In this document: in pieces, positions 1 to 6,122 of the stretch
How positions within the stretch are numbered: the first letter of the stretch is position 1
Layout: each line of letters begins with the position of its first letter
Source of the DNA: GCA-2733415 sp964608925
GTDB lineage: Bacteria; Bacteroidota; Bacteroidia; Flavobacteriales; Flavobacteriaceae
DNA length: 6,175 nt
Direction: 5' to 3'
Assembly: GCA_964608925.1 (NCBI GenBank)
Contig: CAZSQD010000151.1
Location: 1 to 6,175 of the forward strand
Translations under genes and position numbers: made by a program
The notes under the pieces: generated by a model
What the model saw: only the letters and a program-made list of their open reading frames with translations
What the model was told of the DNA's origin: nothing
Databases searched by the model: none

Positions 1-7
1 TTTTCAT
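1..7 (-). CDS. Possible start of a next minus-strand gene, cut by the window edge
   Basis: On the minus strand an ATG (positions 7-5) follows the TAA stop of the aminotransferase with no gap, and an AAA codon comes next before the window ends. Stop-then-start adjacency of this kind is common for translationally coupled genes in one operon, and sugar aminotransferase genes often sit in glycan clusters with acyltransferases or glycosyltransferases. Only two codons are visible, so nothing can be said about the product, and the ATG could be chance. Confidence 0.3.
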
Positions 8-1114
8 TTATGATATTGTTTTCAATATTAAGGTTGAAATATAATTTACTTGTTCCTCTTTTAAATCAAAATATAATGGCAAACAAAGTATCCTTTTAGA
101 AATTGATTCCGAAATTTTCATTTCTTTTCCTTTCAGGTAATCAATAGTATTTAATGAGGGGTTAAAATATCGTCTTGGAAATATATTATTTTCATTTAAC
201 AACGCTACTACTTTTTCTAATTGCATTTCATTTTGAAAAATTACAGGGAAATACGAATAATTATACTCCGTATCTGCCATTATTTTTTGAAATGAAATGT
301 TATTACTTACAGACAATAATTTTACATACTGTTGATACATTTTTTTTCGTTTGTCCAATATTTCATCAAAATAGGGTAACACAGCAAGTCCCATTGCCCC
401 TTGCAATTCACTCATTTTTGCATTTATACCTAATCCTTGAAAACTTTCTCTGCCTTCATGTCCAAAATTATGGTGGTAATATAACTTTTTATGCAGTGTG
501 GCATCTGTAGTAAACATTGCTCCTCCTTCTCCTGTATGAAAAATTTTAGTAGCATGAAAACTACATGTACTTACATCTCCATATTCAAATATTGATTTTT
601 CTTTATAACTTACCCCAAAACAATGTGCAGCATCATAAATTACTTTTAAATTGTATTTTTTAGCTATTTTTTTAATGGCTAAAATATCACATGGGTTTCC
701 AAAAACATGAGTTGCTAAAATAGCTGACGTATTGGAAGTAATAGCCGCTTCTATTTGTAAAGGGTTTATATTTAGTGTTTCTTTATCAATATCAACAAAT
801 ACTGGGGTACAACCTTCCCAATAAATACTTGATGCGGTAGCTATATAACTAAATGGGGTAGTAATTATCTCTCCCTCTAAACCTAATGCCTTAATAGCAA
901 TTTGCAAAGGCAAGGTTCCATTGGTTGTTGCTATCATATTTGTAATAGCATACTTTTGTTTAATTTTAGTTTCTAGTTCTAAAACTAACTCTCCTCTATT
1001 AGTTATCCATATTTTATCCCAAGATTTTTGAAGAATCTCCTGATACTCCTTTTGATCTGGTAAAAAAGTTTGTGTTACGTTAATTCGCTTTATATTTACC
1101 ACGTTTTCTTTCAT
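8..1114 (-). CDS. DegT/DnrJ/EryC1/StrS family PLP-dependent nucleotide-sugar aminotransferase
   Basis: A complete 368-residue protein of the usual length for this fold-type I aminotransferase family, which transfers an amino group (usually from glutamate) to a keto sugar bound to a nucleotide, for O-antigen, capsule or other surface glycans in the cytoplasm. Visible landmarks: an N-terminal substrate segment with WITNRGELV (36-44); the NGT stretch (65-67) near the PLP phosphate; DAAH (161-164), whose Asp contacts the pyridine nitrogen; SFHATK with the Schiff-base lysine at K190, followed by GEGG (195-198); and NAKMSELQGA (231-240). The late PRRYFNPSL segment (313-321) resembles the group containing VioA-like 4-amino-4,6-dideoxyglucose aminotransferases, but the exact sugar cannot be told from sequence. 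Start ATG at 1114 is supported by a TAGATTTG box 13 nt upstream. No catalytic residue appears missing. It is divergent from the tRNA genes and unrelated to them in function. Confidence 0.92.
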   Translation of the reverse strand: MKENVVNIKRINVTQTFLPDQKEYQEILQKSWDKIWITNRGELVLELETKIKQKYAITNMIATTNGTLPLQIAIKALGLEGEIITTPFSYIATASSIYWEGCTPVFVDIDKETLNINPLQIEAAITSNTSAILATHVFGNPCDILAIKKIAKKYNLKVIYDAAHCFGVSYKEKSIFEYGDVSTCSFHATKIFHTGEGGAMFTTDATLHKKLYYHHNFGHEGRESFQGLGINAKMSELQGAMGLAVLPYFDEILDKRKKMYQQYVKLLSVSNNISFQKIMADTEYNYSYFPVIFQNEMQLEKVVALLNENNIFPRRYFNPSLNTIDYLKGKEMKISESISKRILCLPLYFDLKEEQVNYISTLILKTIS

Positions 1115-1127
1115 TACGTTCTATAAA

Positions 1128-1135
1128 CAAATCTA
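1128..1135 (-). promoter_or_regulatory. Bacteroidota-type -7 box for the aminotransferase gene
   Basis: Read on the minus strand this is TAGATTTG, an exact match to the TAnnTTTG -7 consensus of Bacteroidota primary-sigma promoters. It lies 13 nt before the ATG at 1114. A GTTG that could be the -33 element lies at 1155-1152 (minus), giving a 16-nt spacer, slightly shorter than usual. Start of transcription would be around 1120-1124, leaving a very short leader. This is a match by eye, not a mapped promoter. Confidence 0.6.
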
Positions 1136-1195
1136 CAACTATTTTTAATATCAACTTCTGTTCTATATCAATAAAATACTACTCTTAAATTTTAC

Positions 1196-1203
1196 TATAT
1201 TTG
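1196..1203 (+). promoter_or_regulatory. Bacteroidota-type -7 box for tsaC
   Basis: TATATTTG matches TAnnTTTG exactly and ends 8 nt before the tsaC ATG at 1212. No clear TTG -33 element is seen at the expected distance upstream. If used, transcription would begin only a few bases before the ATG, so the mRNA would be nearly leaderless. It would be the promoter for tsaC and probably also cca, since no comparable box is seen between them. Confidence 0.6.
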
Positions 1204-1211
1204 TCAATTAA

Positions 1212-1772
1212 ATGCAAAAACAAATTCAACAAGCAATACAACACCTAAAAAATGGAAACCTCATCCTTTACCCAACAGATACCGTTTGGGGCATAGGTTG
1301 TGACGCTTCAAACCCTAATGCCGTTGCTAAAATATATGCCTTAAAAAAAAGAAAAGATAGTAAAGCGCTAATTTGTTTAGTTGCTGATGAGCGCATGCTT
1401 GAAAAATATGTAAAAAAAATACCCGAAGCAGCGTTAGACATCACTGAGTGTTCTGAAAACCCAACCACTATTATCTATGATAATGCACAAAATTTAGCAA
1501 CCAACTTAATAGCAACAGATGGTAGCATTGCTATTAGAATACCTGATAATGATTTTTGCTACCAACTCTCTCGTAAATTTAATGGGGCAATTGTTGCTAC
1601 CTCAGCAAATATATCTGGAGATAAAACACCCAAACAATTTTCAGAAATTAGTATGGATATTTTAAAAGGTGTTAGCTATGTTGTAGATTTGCACCACGAA
1701 AAAAAAGCAGTAAAATCATCAACCATTATTCAATTAAAAAATAATGGCGAAGTGAAAATTATTAGAAAATAA
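1212..1772 (+). CDS. tsaC: L-threonylcarbamoyladenylate synthase (TsaC/Sua5/YrdC family)
   Basis: This 186-residue protein is a single YrdC domain, the short TsaC form without the C-terminal Sua5 domain. The family makes threonylcarbamoyl-AMP from threonine, bicarbonate and ATP in the cytoplasm; the TsaBDE machinery then transfers the group to A37 of tRNAs reading ANN codons (t6A). Visible motifs: YPTDTVWGIGCDA (20-32), the KxRxxxK basic substrate and nucleotide site in KKRKDSKALI (45-54), RIPDN (109-113), ATSANISG (129-136) and the SSTII strand (169-173) close to the C-terminus. The KxRxxSK pattern favours TsaC over the paralogue YciO. ATG at 1212 is the natural start: the conserved domain begins within 20 residues and a -7 box sits just upstream. 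No Shine-Dalgarno sequence is visible. The next gene, cca, follows after 42 bp in the same frame, consistent with an operon for tRNA maturation. Confidence 0.93.
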   Translation: MQKQIQQAIQHLKNGNLILYPTDTVWGIGCDASNPNAVAKIYALKKRKDSKALICLVADERMLEKYVKKIPEAALDITECSENPTTIIYDNAQNLATNLIATDGSIAIRIPDNDFCYQLSRKFNGAIVATSANISGDKTPKQFSEISMDILKGVSYVVDLHHEKKAVKSSTIIQLKNNGEVKIIRK

Positions 1773-1814
1773 TCTTTACTACCTCATGTATTCGTAGCAA
1801 AAAAAAGAGAAACA

Positions 1815-3236
1815 TTGAAAAATTACAAACAAGCATTACATCACCCTATATTTAAAACCATTCAAGAAGCATCAAAACTTTTGAATCAAGAAACCTATGT
1901 TATAGGTGGCTTTGTCCGAGATTTTATTTTAAAAAGAGGAGATGCAAAAGATGTTGATATCGTTACCGTAGGTAGCGGTATTGAATTAGCACAACAAGTA
2001 GCACAATTATTACCCAACAAACCAAAAGTACAAGTTTTTAAAACGTACGGTACTGCTATGTTACGTACAGATACTATTGAAGTTGAATTTGTAGGCGCTC
2101 GTAAGGAGTCCTACACGGAAGATAGTAGAAATCCCGAAGTGGAAAACGGAACTTTAGAAGACGATCAAAACCGAAGAGACTTTACTATCAATGCATTAGC
2201 ATTAAACCTATCCGAAGAAAATTTTGGTGATTTATTAGACCCCTTTAATGGTATTAATCACTTAGAAGAAAAACTATTAAAAACTCCACTAAACCCTGAT
2301 ATTACCTATTCTGATGATCCATTACGCATGATGCGTGCTATCCGTTTTGCTACACAATTAAATTTTAAAATTGAATACGAATCCTTACGTGCTATTTTAA
2401 AAAATAAAAAACGTATTGAAATCATTACACACGAACGTATTGTTGATGAAATTAACAAAATAATGATGAGTCCAAAACCATCAATAGGTTTTATTTTATT
2501 AGAAGAAACAGGACTTTTATCATACATTTTACCAGAATTGATAGCTTTAAAAGGCGTAGATGATATTGACGGGCAAAAACATAAAGACAACTTTTATCAC
2601 ACCTTAGAAGTTGTAGATAACATAGCCAAACATACCGATAATTTATGGTTACGTTGGGCAGCTTTATTACATGATATTGGAAAAGCACCTACTAAAAAAT
2701 TTAGTAAAAAAGTAGGTTGGACATTTCATGGACATGAATTTGTAGGCTCCAAAATGGCATACAAATTATTCCACCGTTTAAAAATGCCATTAAATGAAAA
2801 AATGAAATTTGTTCAAAAAATGGTACGCATGAGTTCACGACCTATTGTTATTGCTGATGATAAAATAACAGATAGCGCCGTAAGGCGTTTAATTTTTGAT
2901 GCTGGCGAGGATATTGACAGCTTAATGACACTTTGTGAAGCAGATATTACCACCAAAAATCCAAAGAAATTTAAACGCTATCATAATAATTTTAAACTCG
3001 TTAGAAATAAAATTGTAGAAGTAGAAGCACGAGATAATGTTCGTAATTTTCAGCCTCCAATAACTGGAGAAGACATTATTAATACTTTTAATTTAAAACC
3101 CTGTAGGGAAATTGGCATCATCAAAGAAGCAATTAAAGAAGCAATTTTAGAAGGCGAAATTGAAAATAATCACGAACAAGCAAAAGCATTGATGCTAAAA
3201 AAAGGATTAGCATTAGGCTTAGAAGCAAAATTATAA
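1815..3236 (+). CDS. cca: CCA tRNA nucleotidyltransferase with C-terminal HD domain
   Basis: A 473-residue class II CCA-adding enzyme, which adds or repairs the 3'-terminal CCA of tRNAs using CTP and ATP. The head domain has GGFVRD (31-36) and the metal-binding carboxylates D46 and D48 in KDVDIV; RRDFTINAL (120-128), the nucleotide-selecting DDPLRMMRAIRFA (167-179) and HERIVDEI (206-213) follow. The C-terminal half is an HD domain with H262 (FYHTLE), LLHDIGK (284-290, H286/D287), FHGHE (304-308) and EADIT (375-379). Such HD domains have phosphatase or phosphodiesterase activity in E. coli Cca; here this is inferred. The start is TTG at 1815: the frame is open back to the tsaC stop with no ATG or GTG, and the next in-frame ATG is at residue 82, beyond the catalytic site. 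A purine-rich run (AAAAGAGA) at 1803-1810 could act as a weak ribosome site. It is probably co-transcribed with tsaC. Confidence 0.93.
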   Translation: MKNYKQALHHPIFKTIQEASKLLNQETYVIGGFVRDFILKRGDAKDVDIVTVGSGIELAQQVAQLLPNKPKVQVFKTYGTAMLRTDTIEVEFVGARKESYTEDSRNPEVENGTLEDDQNRRDFTINALALNLSEENFGDLLDPFNGINHLEEKLLKTPLNPDITYSDDPLRMMRAIRFATQLNFKIEYESLRAILKNKKRIEIITHERIVDEINKIMMSPKPSIGFILLEETGLLSYILPELIALKGVDDIDGQKHKDNFYHTLEVVDNIAKHTDNLWLRWAALLHDIGKAPTKKFSKKVGWTFHGHEFVGSKMAYKLFHRLKMPLNEKMKFVQKMVRMSSRPIVIADDKITDSAVRRLIFDAGEDIDSLMTLCEADITTKNPKKFKRYHNNFKLVRNKIVEVEARDNVRNFQPPITGEDIINTFNLKPCREIGIIKEAIKEAILEGEIENNHEQAKALMLKKGLALGLEAKL

Positions 3237-3243
3237 CTTTAAA

Positions 3244-3271
3244 AACTTTACAACTTTTTAACTTTACAACT
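3244..3271 (+). repeat. 12-bp direct repeat in the cca-ctaA gap
   Basis: AACTTTACAACT occurs exactly at 3244-3255 and again at 3260-3271, a 16-nt period, in a 45-bp spacer made almost entirely of AACTTT-like units. It has no coding potential and no hairpin or T-run that would make it a terminator. It may be simple sequence slippage or a small intergenic repeat. Confidence 0.6.
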
Positions 3272-3281
3272 CAATTTCACG

Positions 3282-4295
3282 ATGAAAGACAATAAAAAAG
3301 TCCAAATTTGGTTTACAACAGGCGCTATCCTTATTTTTATAATGGTAGTAATTGGTGGCATTACGCGTTTAACACATTCAGGCTTATCCATTTCAAGCTA
3401 CAAACTTATTAGCGGCACTTTACCGCCAATGGGAGCAGAACAGTGGAACAAAGCATTTGATTTATACAAGCAATACCCCGAATATCAAAAAATAAACACC
3501 CATTTTTCATTACAAGATTTTAAAGATATTTATTTTTGGGAATGGCTACATCGGTTTATTGGACGGTTTATTGGTATAGTGTTCATCATTCCGTTTTTAT
3601 ACTTTTTAGTACGCAAACAACTCACAAAATCAACAATAAAAAAATCCATTATTCTATTAATTATGGGTGGTTTTCAAGGCGCATTGGGTTGGTATATGGT
3701 AAAAAGCGGTTTAATAAATAGGCCAGATGTTAGCCATTACCGTTTAGCAGCGCATCTTACCACAGCATTCATTACCTTTGCCTATACATTATGGGTATTG
3801 TTGGACATTCTTTTCCCAAACAGAAAACAAATAGATGCTAAATTCCGAAATTTCATCCGCATAGCGTTAATACTACTCATTATTCAAATTATTTACGGCG
3901 CTTTTGTAGCAGGTTTAGATGCAGGTTTTATACACAATTACTGGCCATTAATGAGTGACGGAAAATTAATACACGAAACTGTTTTTACGGAACAAACACC
4001 CATTTATAAAAACTTTATTGAAGGTAAAAGTGGTGTACAATTTATACACCGTACATTGGCATATTTAGTATTGGCAAGTATTATTGCTATCTATTTTAAA
4101 ACAAAAAAAATAGCACTTACACAACATCAAAAAAACGGAACAAAAACATTATATATTTTAGTTTTTGTGCAATTTATTTTAGGTGTTTTAACACTTATTA
4201 TGCATGTTCCTGTTGTTTTAGGAGTTGCTCATCAAATAGGAGCTTTCTTTTTATTGAGCGCAATGACCTTTACTTTACACCGTTTTACCAAATAA
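3282..4295 (+). CDS. ctaA: Heme A synthase (COX15/CtaA family)
   Basis: A 337-residue integral membrane protein that oxidises the C8 methyl of heme O to the formyl group of heme A, the cofactor of aa3-type cytochrome oxidases. About eight hydrophobic helices are visible (near residues 11-30, 90-111, 121-141, 154-176, 190-214, 252-272, 287-307 and 309-332). The family signature GGITRLTHSGLS (25-36) leads into the GTLPP loop (45-49). The four expected heme-ligand histidines are H90 (EWLHR), H158 (AAHL), H256 (FIHR) and H317 (VAHQ). No Cys pair is present in the first periplasmic loop, as in the proteobacterial and mitochondrial type rather than the Bacillus type. The ATG at 3282 gives a short charged N-terminus before helix 1. 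Its partner ctaB and the oxidase subunits are not in the window. No strong promoter is visible in the 45-bp spacer, so read-through from cca is possible. Confidence 0.94.
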   Translation: MKDNKKVQIWFTTGAILIFIMVVIGGITRLTHSGLSISSYKLISGTLPPMGAEQWNKAFDLYKQYPEYQKINTHFSLQDFKDIYFWEWLHRFIGRFIGIVFIIPFLYFLVRKQLTKSTIKKSIILLIMGGFQGALGWYMVKSGLINRPDVSHYRLAAHLTTAFITFAYTLWVLLDILFPNRKQIDAKFRNFIRIALILLIIQIIYGAFVAGLDAGFIHNYWPLMSDGKLIHETVFTEQTPIYKNFIEGKSGVQFIHRTLAYLVLASIIAIYFKTKKIALTQHQKNGTKTLYILVFVQFILGVLTLIMHVPVVLGVAHQIGAFFLLSAMTFTLHRFTK

Positions 4296-4301
4296 ATAAC
4301 T

Positions 4302-4309
4302 TACTTTTA
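4302..4309 (+). promoter_or_regulatory. Near-match to a -7 box before the pRiA4b-like gene
   Basis: TACTTTTA matches TAnnTTTG except for the last base and ends 21 nt before the ATG at 4331. No TTG -33 element is obvious at the right distance. Such near-matches are frequent in AT-rich sequence, so this is a weak candidate only. Confidence 0.25.
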
Positions 4310-4330
4310 CATTCCATAATTTTTTAGCAA

Positions 4331-4843
4331 ATGATATATAGAGTTCGAATAATTTTAGATGCCCCAGAAGATGTTTTACGTGACATTGAAATAAATACTG
4401 ATGCAACTGCGGAAGAATTACACAACGTAATTACCCAAGCATTTGGCTTTGAAGGTGGTGAAATGGCTTCCTTTTATGAAAGTGATCAAGAGTGGAACCA
4501 AGGAGAAGAAATTGCCCTTTTTGATATGAATGAAGAAAATGGTGATGTGCGTATTATGTGTGAAACCACTTTAGATGATATTTTATCAAACAACGCCCCT
4601 AACCTATTATATGTTTATGACTTTTTTAATATGTGGTCTTTTTTAATAGAATTGGTAGAAATTACCGAACCACAAATTGACGAAACCTACCCCAATGTTA
4701 TTTTTGCTCAAGGATTATTGCCTGAAAGCCCTCCTGATAAAGAATTTAAAGCAGAACCTCAAGATGATGACACGGATGATGATGAATATGAAGACTATAA
4801 TCAAGAAGAATCCTATGATAATTATGACGATTTGTGGAGCTAA
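4331..4843 (+). CDS. Plasmid pRiA4b ORF-3-like family protein with acidic C-terminal tail
   Basis: A 170-residue, strongly acidic, probably cytoplasmic protein. Residues 1-130 follow the layout of the PRiA4_ORF3 family: a first strand YRVRIIL (3-9), a helix with LHNVITQAFGFEGG (30-43), and a YVYDFFNMWSFLIEL segment (94-108) in the place of the family's YDFGDxWxHxI motif. The HLH-type histidines after the FGW-like motif and the His two residues after the conserved Trp (here F104) are not present, so it is a divergent member. Residues 137-170 form a low-complexity tail of Asp, Glu, Asn and Tyr, probably disordered. The biochemical role of this family is not established; it was first noted on plasmids and also occurs in chromosomes. 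It lies 35 bp after ctaA and nothing in the context fixes a function. The ATG is the only good start; no Shine-Dalgarno sequence is visible. Confidence 0.75.
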   Translation: MIYRVRIILDAPEDVLRDIEINTDATAEELHNVITQAFGFEGGEMASFYESDQEWNQGEEIALFDMNEENGDVRIMCETTLDDILSNNAPNLLYVYDFFNMWSFLIELVEITEPQIDETYPNVIFAQGLLPESPPDKEFKAEPQDDDTDDDEYEDYNQEESYDNYDDLWS

Positions 4844-4851
4844 ATAACTAA

Positions 4852-4977
4852 AATACACAAATAAACTTCCGCTACAAAATCGCGTACACGGTATTAGCTT
4901 ATTCTTATAATGTAAAAACATCGGGGGAAATTAACCCATTAGGTTATCGCCTCGCTATTAACCTTACCAACAATTAA
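4852..4977 (+). other. Start-less 41-codon open frame in the intergenic gap, possible gene remnant
   Basis: The 136-bp gap between the pRiA4b-like gene and the next gene contains a reading frame open for 41 codons between two TAA stops (4849-4851 and 4975-4977). It has no ATG, GTG or TTG start in its first half. The translation reads like a real protein end, alternating polar and hydrophobic residues, with pieces such as IAYTVLAYSYNVK and GEINPLGYRLAINL. I do not recognise the family. It could be the decayed C-terminus of a lost gene, part of a dispersed intergenic repeat, or chance, because a frame of this size is not rare. A short TAACC/GGTTA inverted repeat (4932-4936 with 4942-4946) lies inside it. 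Confidence 0.3.
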
Positions 4978-4979
4978 CT

Positions 4980-6038
4980 ATGATTAACTTATACCAAACA
5001 CACATTGAAACCCTTTCTATACATAGAGTAGGTAATAAAAGTAAAGCAGAAGGCGCATTTACCTCTAAAGAACCGTATGTATTAAATGACGAATTAATGC
5101 CGCTTTTAAAAGAGTTTTTTTTTAAACCGTTTAGAGAAAAAGAAGAAAATTACTTTCAGTTTGTAAATGAAGTAGATGTAGTATTTAATGAGCTATACAA
5201 AATTGTTACAAATGTGTTTGACAACCCAAATACCATACATGAGGCATCTCAAAAAATAACCAATCACCTATACAATCAATCACAACACCCGCATATAAAA
5301 AGTGGTGAAGTATATGTTTCTTACTTAACAGGTTTGGTTTTAGACAACCAAAAAGTAGATGCTATTGGTATTTTTAAAAGTGAGATAAAAGACGATTTTT
5401 TACAGTTTGAAGAAAAAAACGAAAACTTAAATGCCATATTACAACAAGGTGTAAATTTGAAGAAATTAGATAAAGGTTGCCTAATTTTCAACATTGATAA
5501 AGAAACAGGGTACAAAATATTATCTGCCGATTCTAATAAATACGATACCAAATATTGGTTAGAACATTTTTTAAGTGTTGATCCACTTACGGATGATAAT
5601 TTTTATACCAAAAAATATTTACAACTCTGTCAAAACTTTGCAAAAGACGTTGTTTTTCCTGCAGAAGATAAAAAGGAAGAAGTGATGTTTATGAACCGAT
5701 CAATGGATTATTTTGCTAAAAATGATAGCTTTGAAGAAACTAACTTTTTAAACAATGTAATTGACAACCCAGATTTAATACCGGAGTTTAAACACTACAA
5801 ACAAGAAAAAGCACCTAAATTTCATATTGAAGATGTTACCGAGTTTGATATTTCAAATACCGCAGTAACGGCTTCTCGTAAAAAAATTAAAAACATAATT
5901 GAGTTGGATACCCATATACAAATAAAAATGGATTTCATTAACCCAGAATCTGCTGAAAAATATGTAGAAAAAGGTTGGGATGAAGAAAAACAAATGTATT
6001 ACTACCTTGTGTATTTTAACAAAGAACAAAAAACGTAA
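4980..6038 (+). CDS. Nucleoid-associated protein, NA37/YejK (NdpA)-like
   Basis: A 352-residue, soluble, cytoplasmic protein close to the usual length of the NA37 family (E. coli YejK is about 335 residues), whose members bind DNA and are found with the nucleoid. Landmarks: the N-terminal IETLSIHRVGNK segment (9-20); GEVYVSYLTGLVLDN (109-123), where family members have a GYLVFA-like central strand; AIGIFKSE (128-135); GVNLKKLDKGCLIFN (157-171), matching the family's INxxKLDxGALI-like motif; and YWLEHFLSVDPL (192-203), followed by a long helical segment (to about 225) resembling the region that ends the family core. Residues 230-348 are less conserved and carry many charged residues. The ATG at 4980 places the conserved N-terminus correctly and lies two bases after the stop of the small open frame upstream. 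The precise role in this lineage is unknown; the family call is firmer than the function. Confidence 0.82.
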   Translation: MINLYQTHIETLSIHRVGNKSKAEGAFTSKEPYVLNDELMPLLKEFFFKPFREKEENYFQFVNEVDVVFNELYKIVTNVFDNPNTIHEASQKITNHLYNQSQHPHIKSGEVYVSYLTGLVLDNQKVDAIGIFKSEIKDDFLQFEEKNENLNAILQQGVNLKKLDKGCLIFNIDKETGYKILSADSNKYDTKYWLEHFLSVDPLTDDNFYTKKYLQLCQNFAKDVVFPAEDKKEEVMFMNRSMDYFAKNDSFEETNFLNNVIDNPDLIPEFKHYKQEKAPKFHIEDVTEFDISNTAVTASRKKIKNIIELDTHIQIKMDFINPESAEKYVEKGWDEEKQMYYYLVYFNKEQKT

Positions 6039-6083
6039 GCTTTTGCCTAACACTAAGCATCATTGTCAAAAATTTTACCATCC

Positions 6084-6119
6084 CCAAATATAGGTATCTT
6101 TAAATTTACCTATTTTTGG
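6084..6119. promoter_or_regulatory. 13-bp inverted repeat overlapping a -7 box, possible operator or hairpin
   Basis: Arms 6084-6096 (CCAAATATAGGTA) and 6107-6119 (TACCTATTTTTGG) pair at 12 of 13 positions around a 10-nt spacer centred on TTTAAA. The right arm contains TATTTTTG (6111-6118), an exact TAnnTTTG -7 box just ahead of an ATG at 6123. A dyad placed over a -7 box suggests a repressor operator. As RNA it would also fold, but no T-run follows on the plus strand, so it is a poor intrinsic terminator for the gene before it. No -33 TTG is seen at standard spacing. Confidence 0.5.
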
Positions 6120-6122
6120 TAA

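Noticed and set aside
175..510. 111-codon plus-strand open frame
   Set aside because: It lies wholly inside the well-supported aminotransferase gene on the other strand; its translation is a hydrophobic low-complexity shadow without a recognisable domain.
1268..2688. Minus-strand open frames opposite tsaC and cca
   Set aside because: They are antisense to genes with intact catalytic motifs, have no promoter or domain signals, and are expected shadows of AT-rich coding sequence.
3530..3540. TATTTTTG match to the -7 consensus inside ctaA
   Set aside because: It encodes the conserved IYFWEW stretch before H90 and has no nearby gene start; matches of this type are expected by chance in AT-rich sequence.
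4715..4921. 68-codon minus-strand frame with a hydrophobic, Ile-rich end resembling a membrane peptide
   Set aside because: The Ile/Phe/Val run is simply the reverse reading of the GAT/GAA-rich acidic tail of the pRiA4b-like gene; no ribosome site or promoter was seen.
4921..4970. Stem-forming TTAACC/GGTTA units considered as a tRNA fragment, attachment site or terminator
   Set aside because: No cloverleaf or T-arm can be drawn, there is no flanking direct repeat or integrase, and no T-run follows the short 5-bp stem.
6039..6083. Possible terminator after the nucleoid-protein gene (GCTT...AAGC)
   Set aside because: The stem is only 4 bp with a large loop and no T-tract, so it is not supported.
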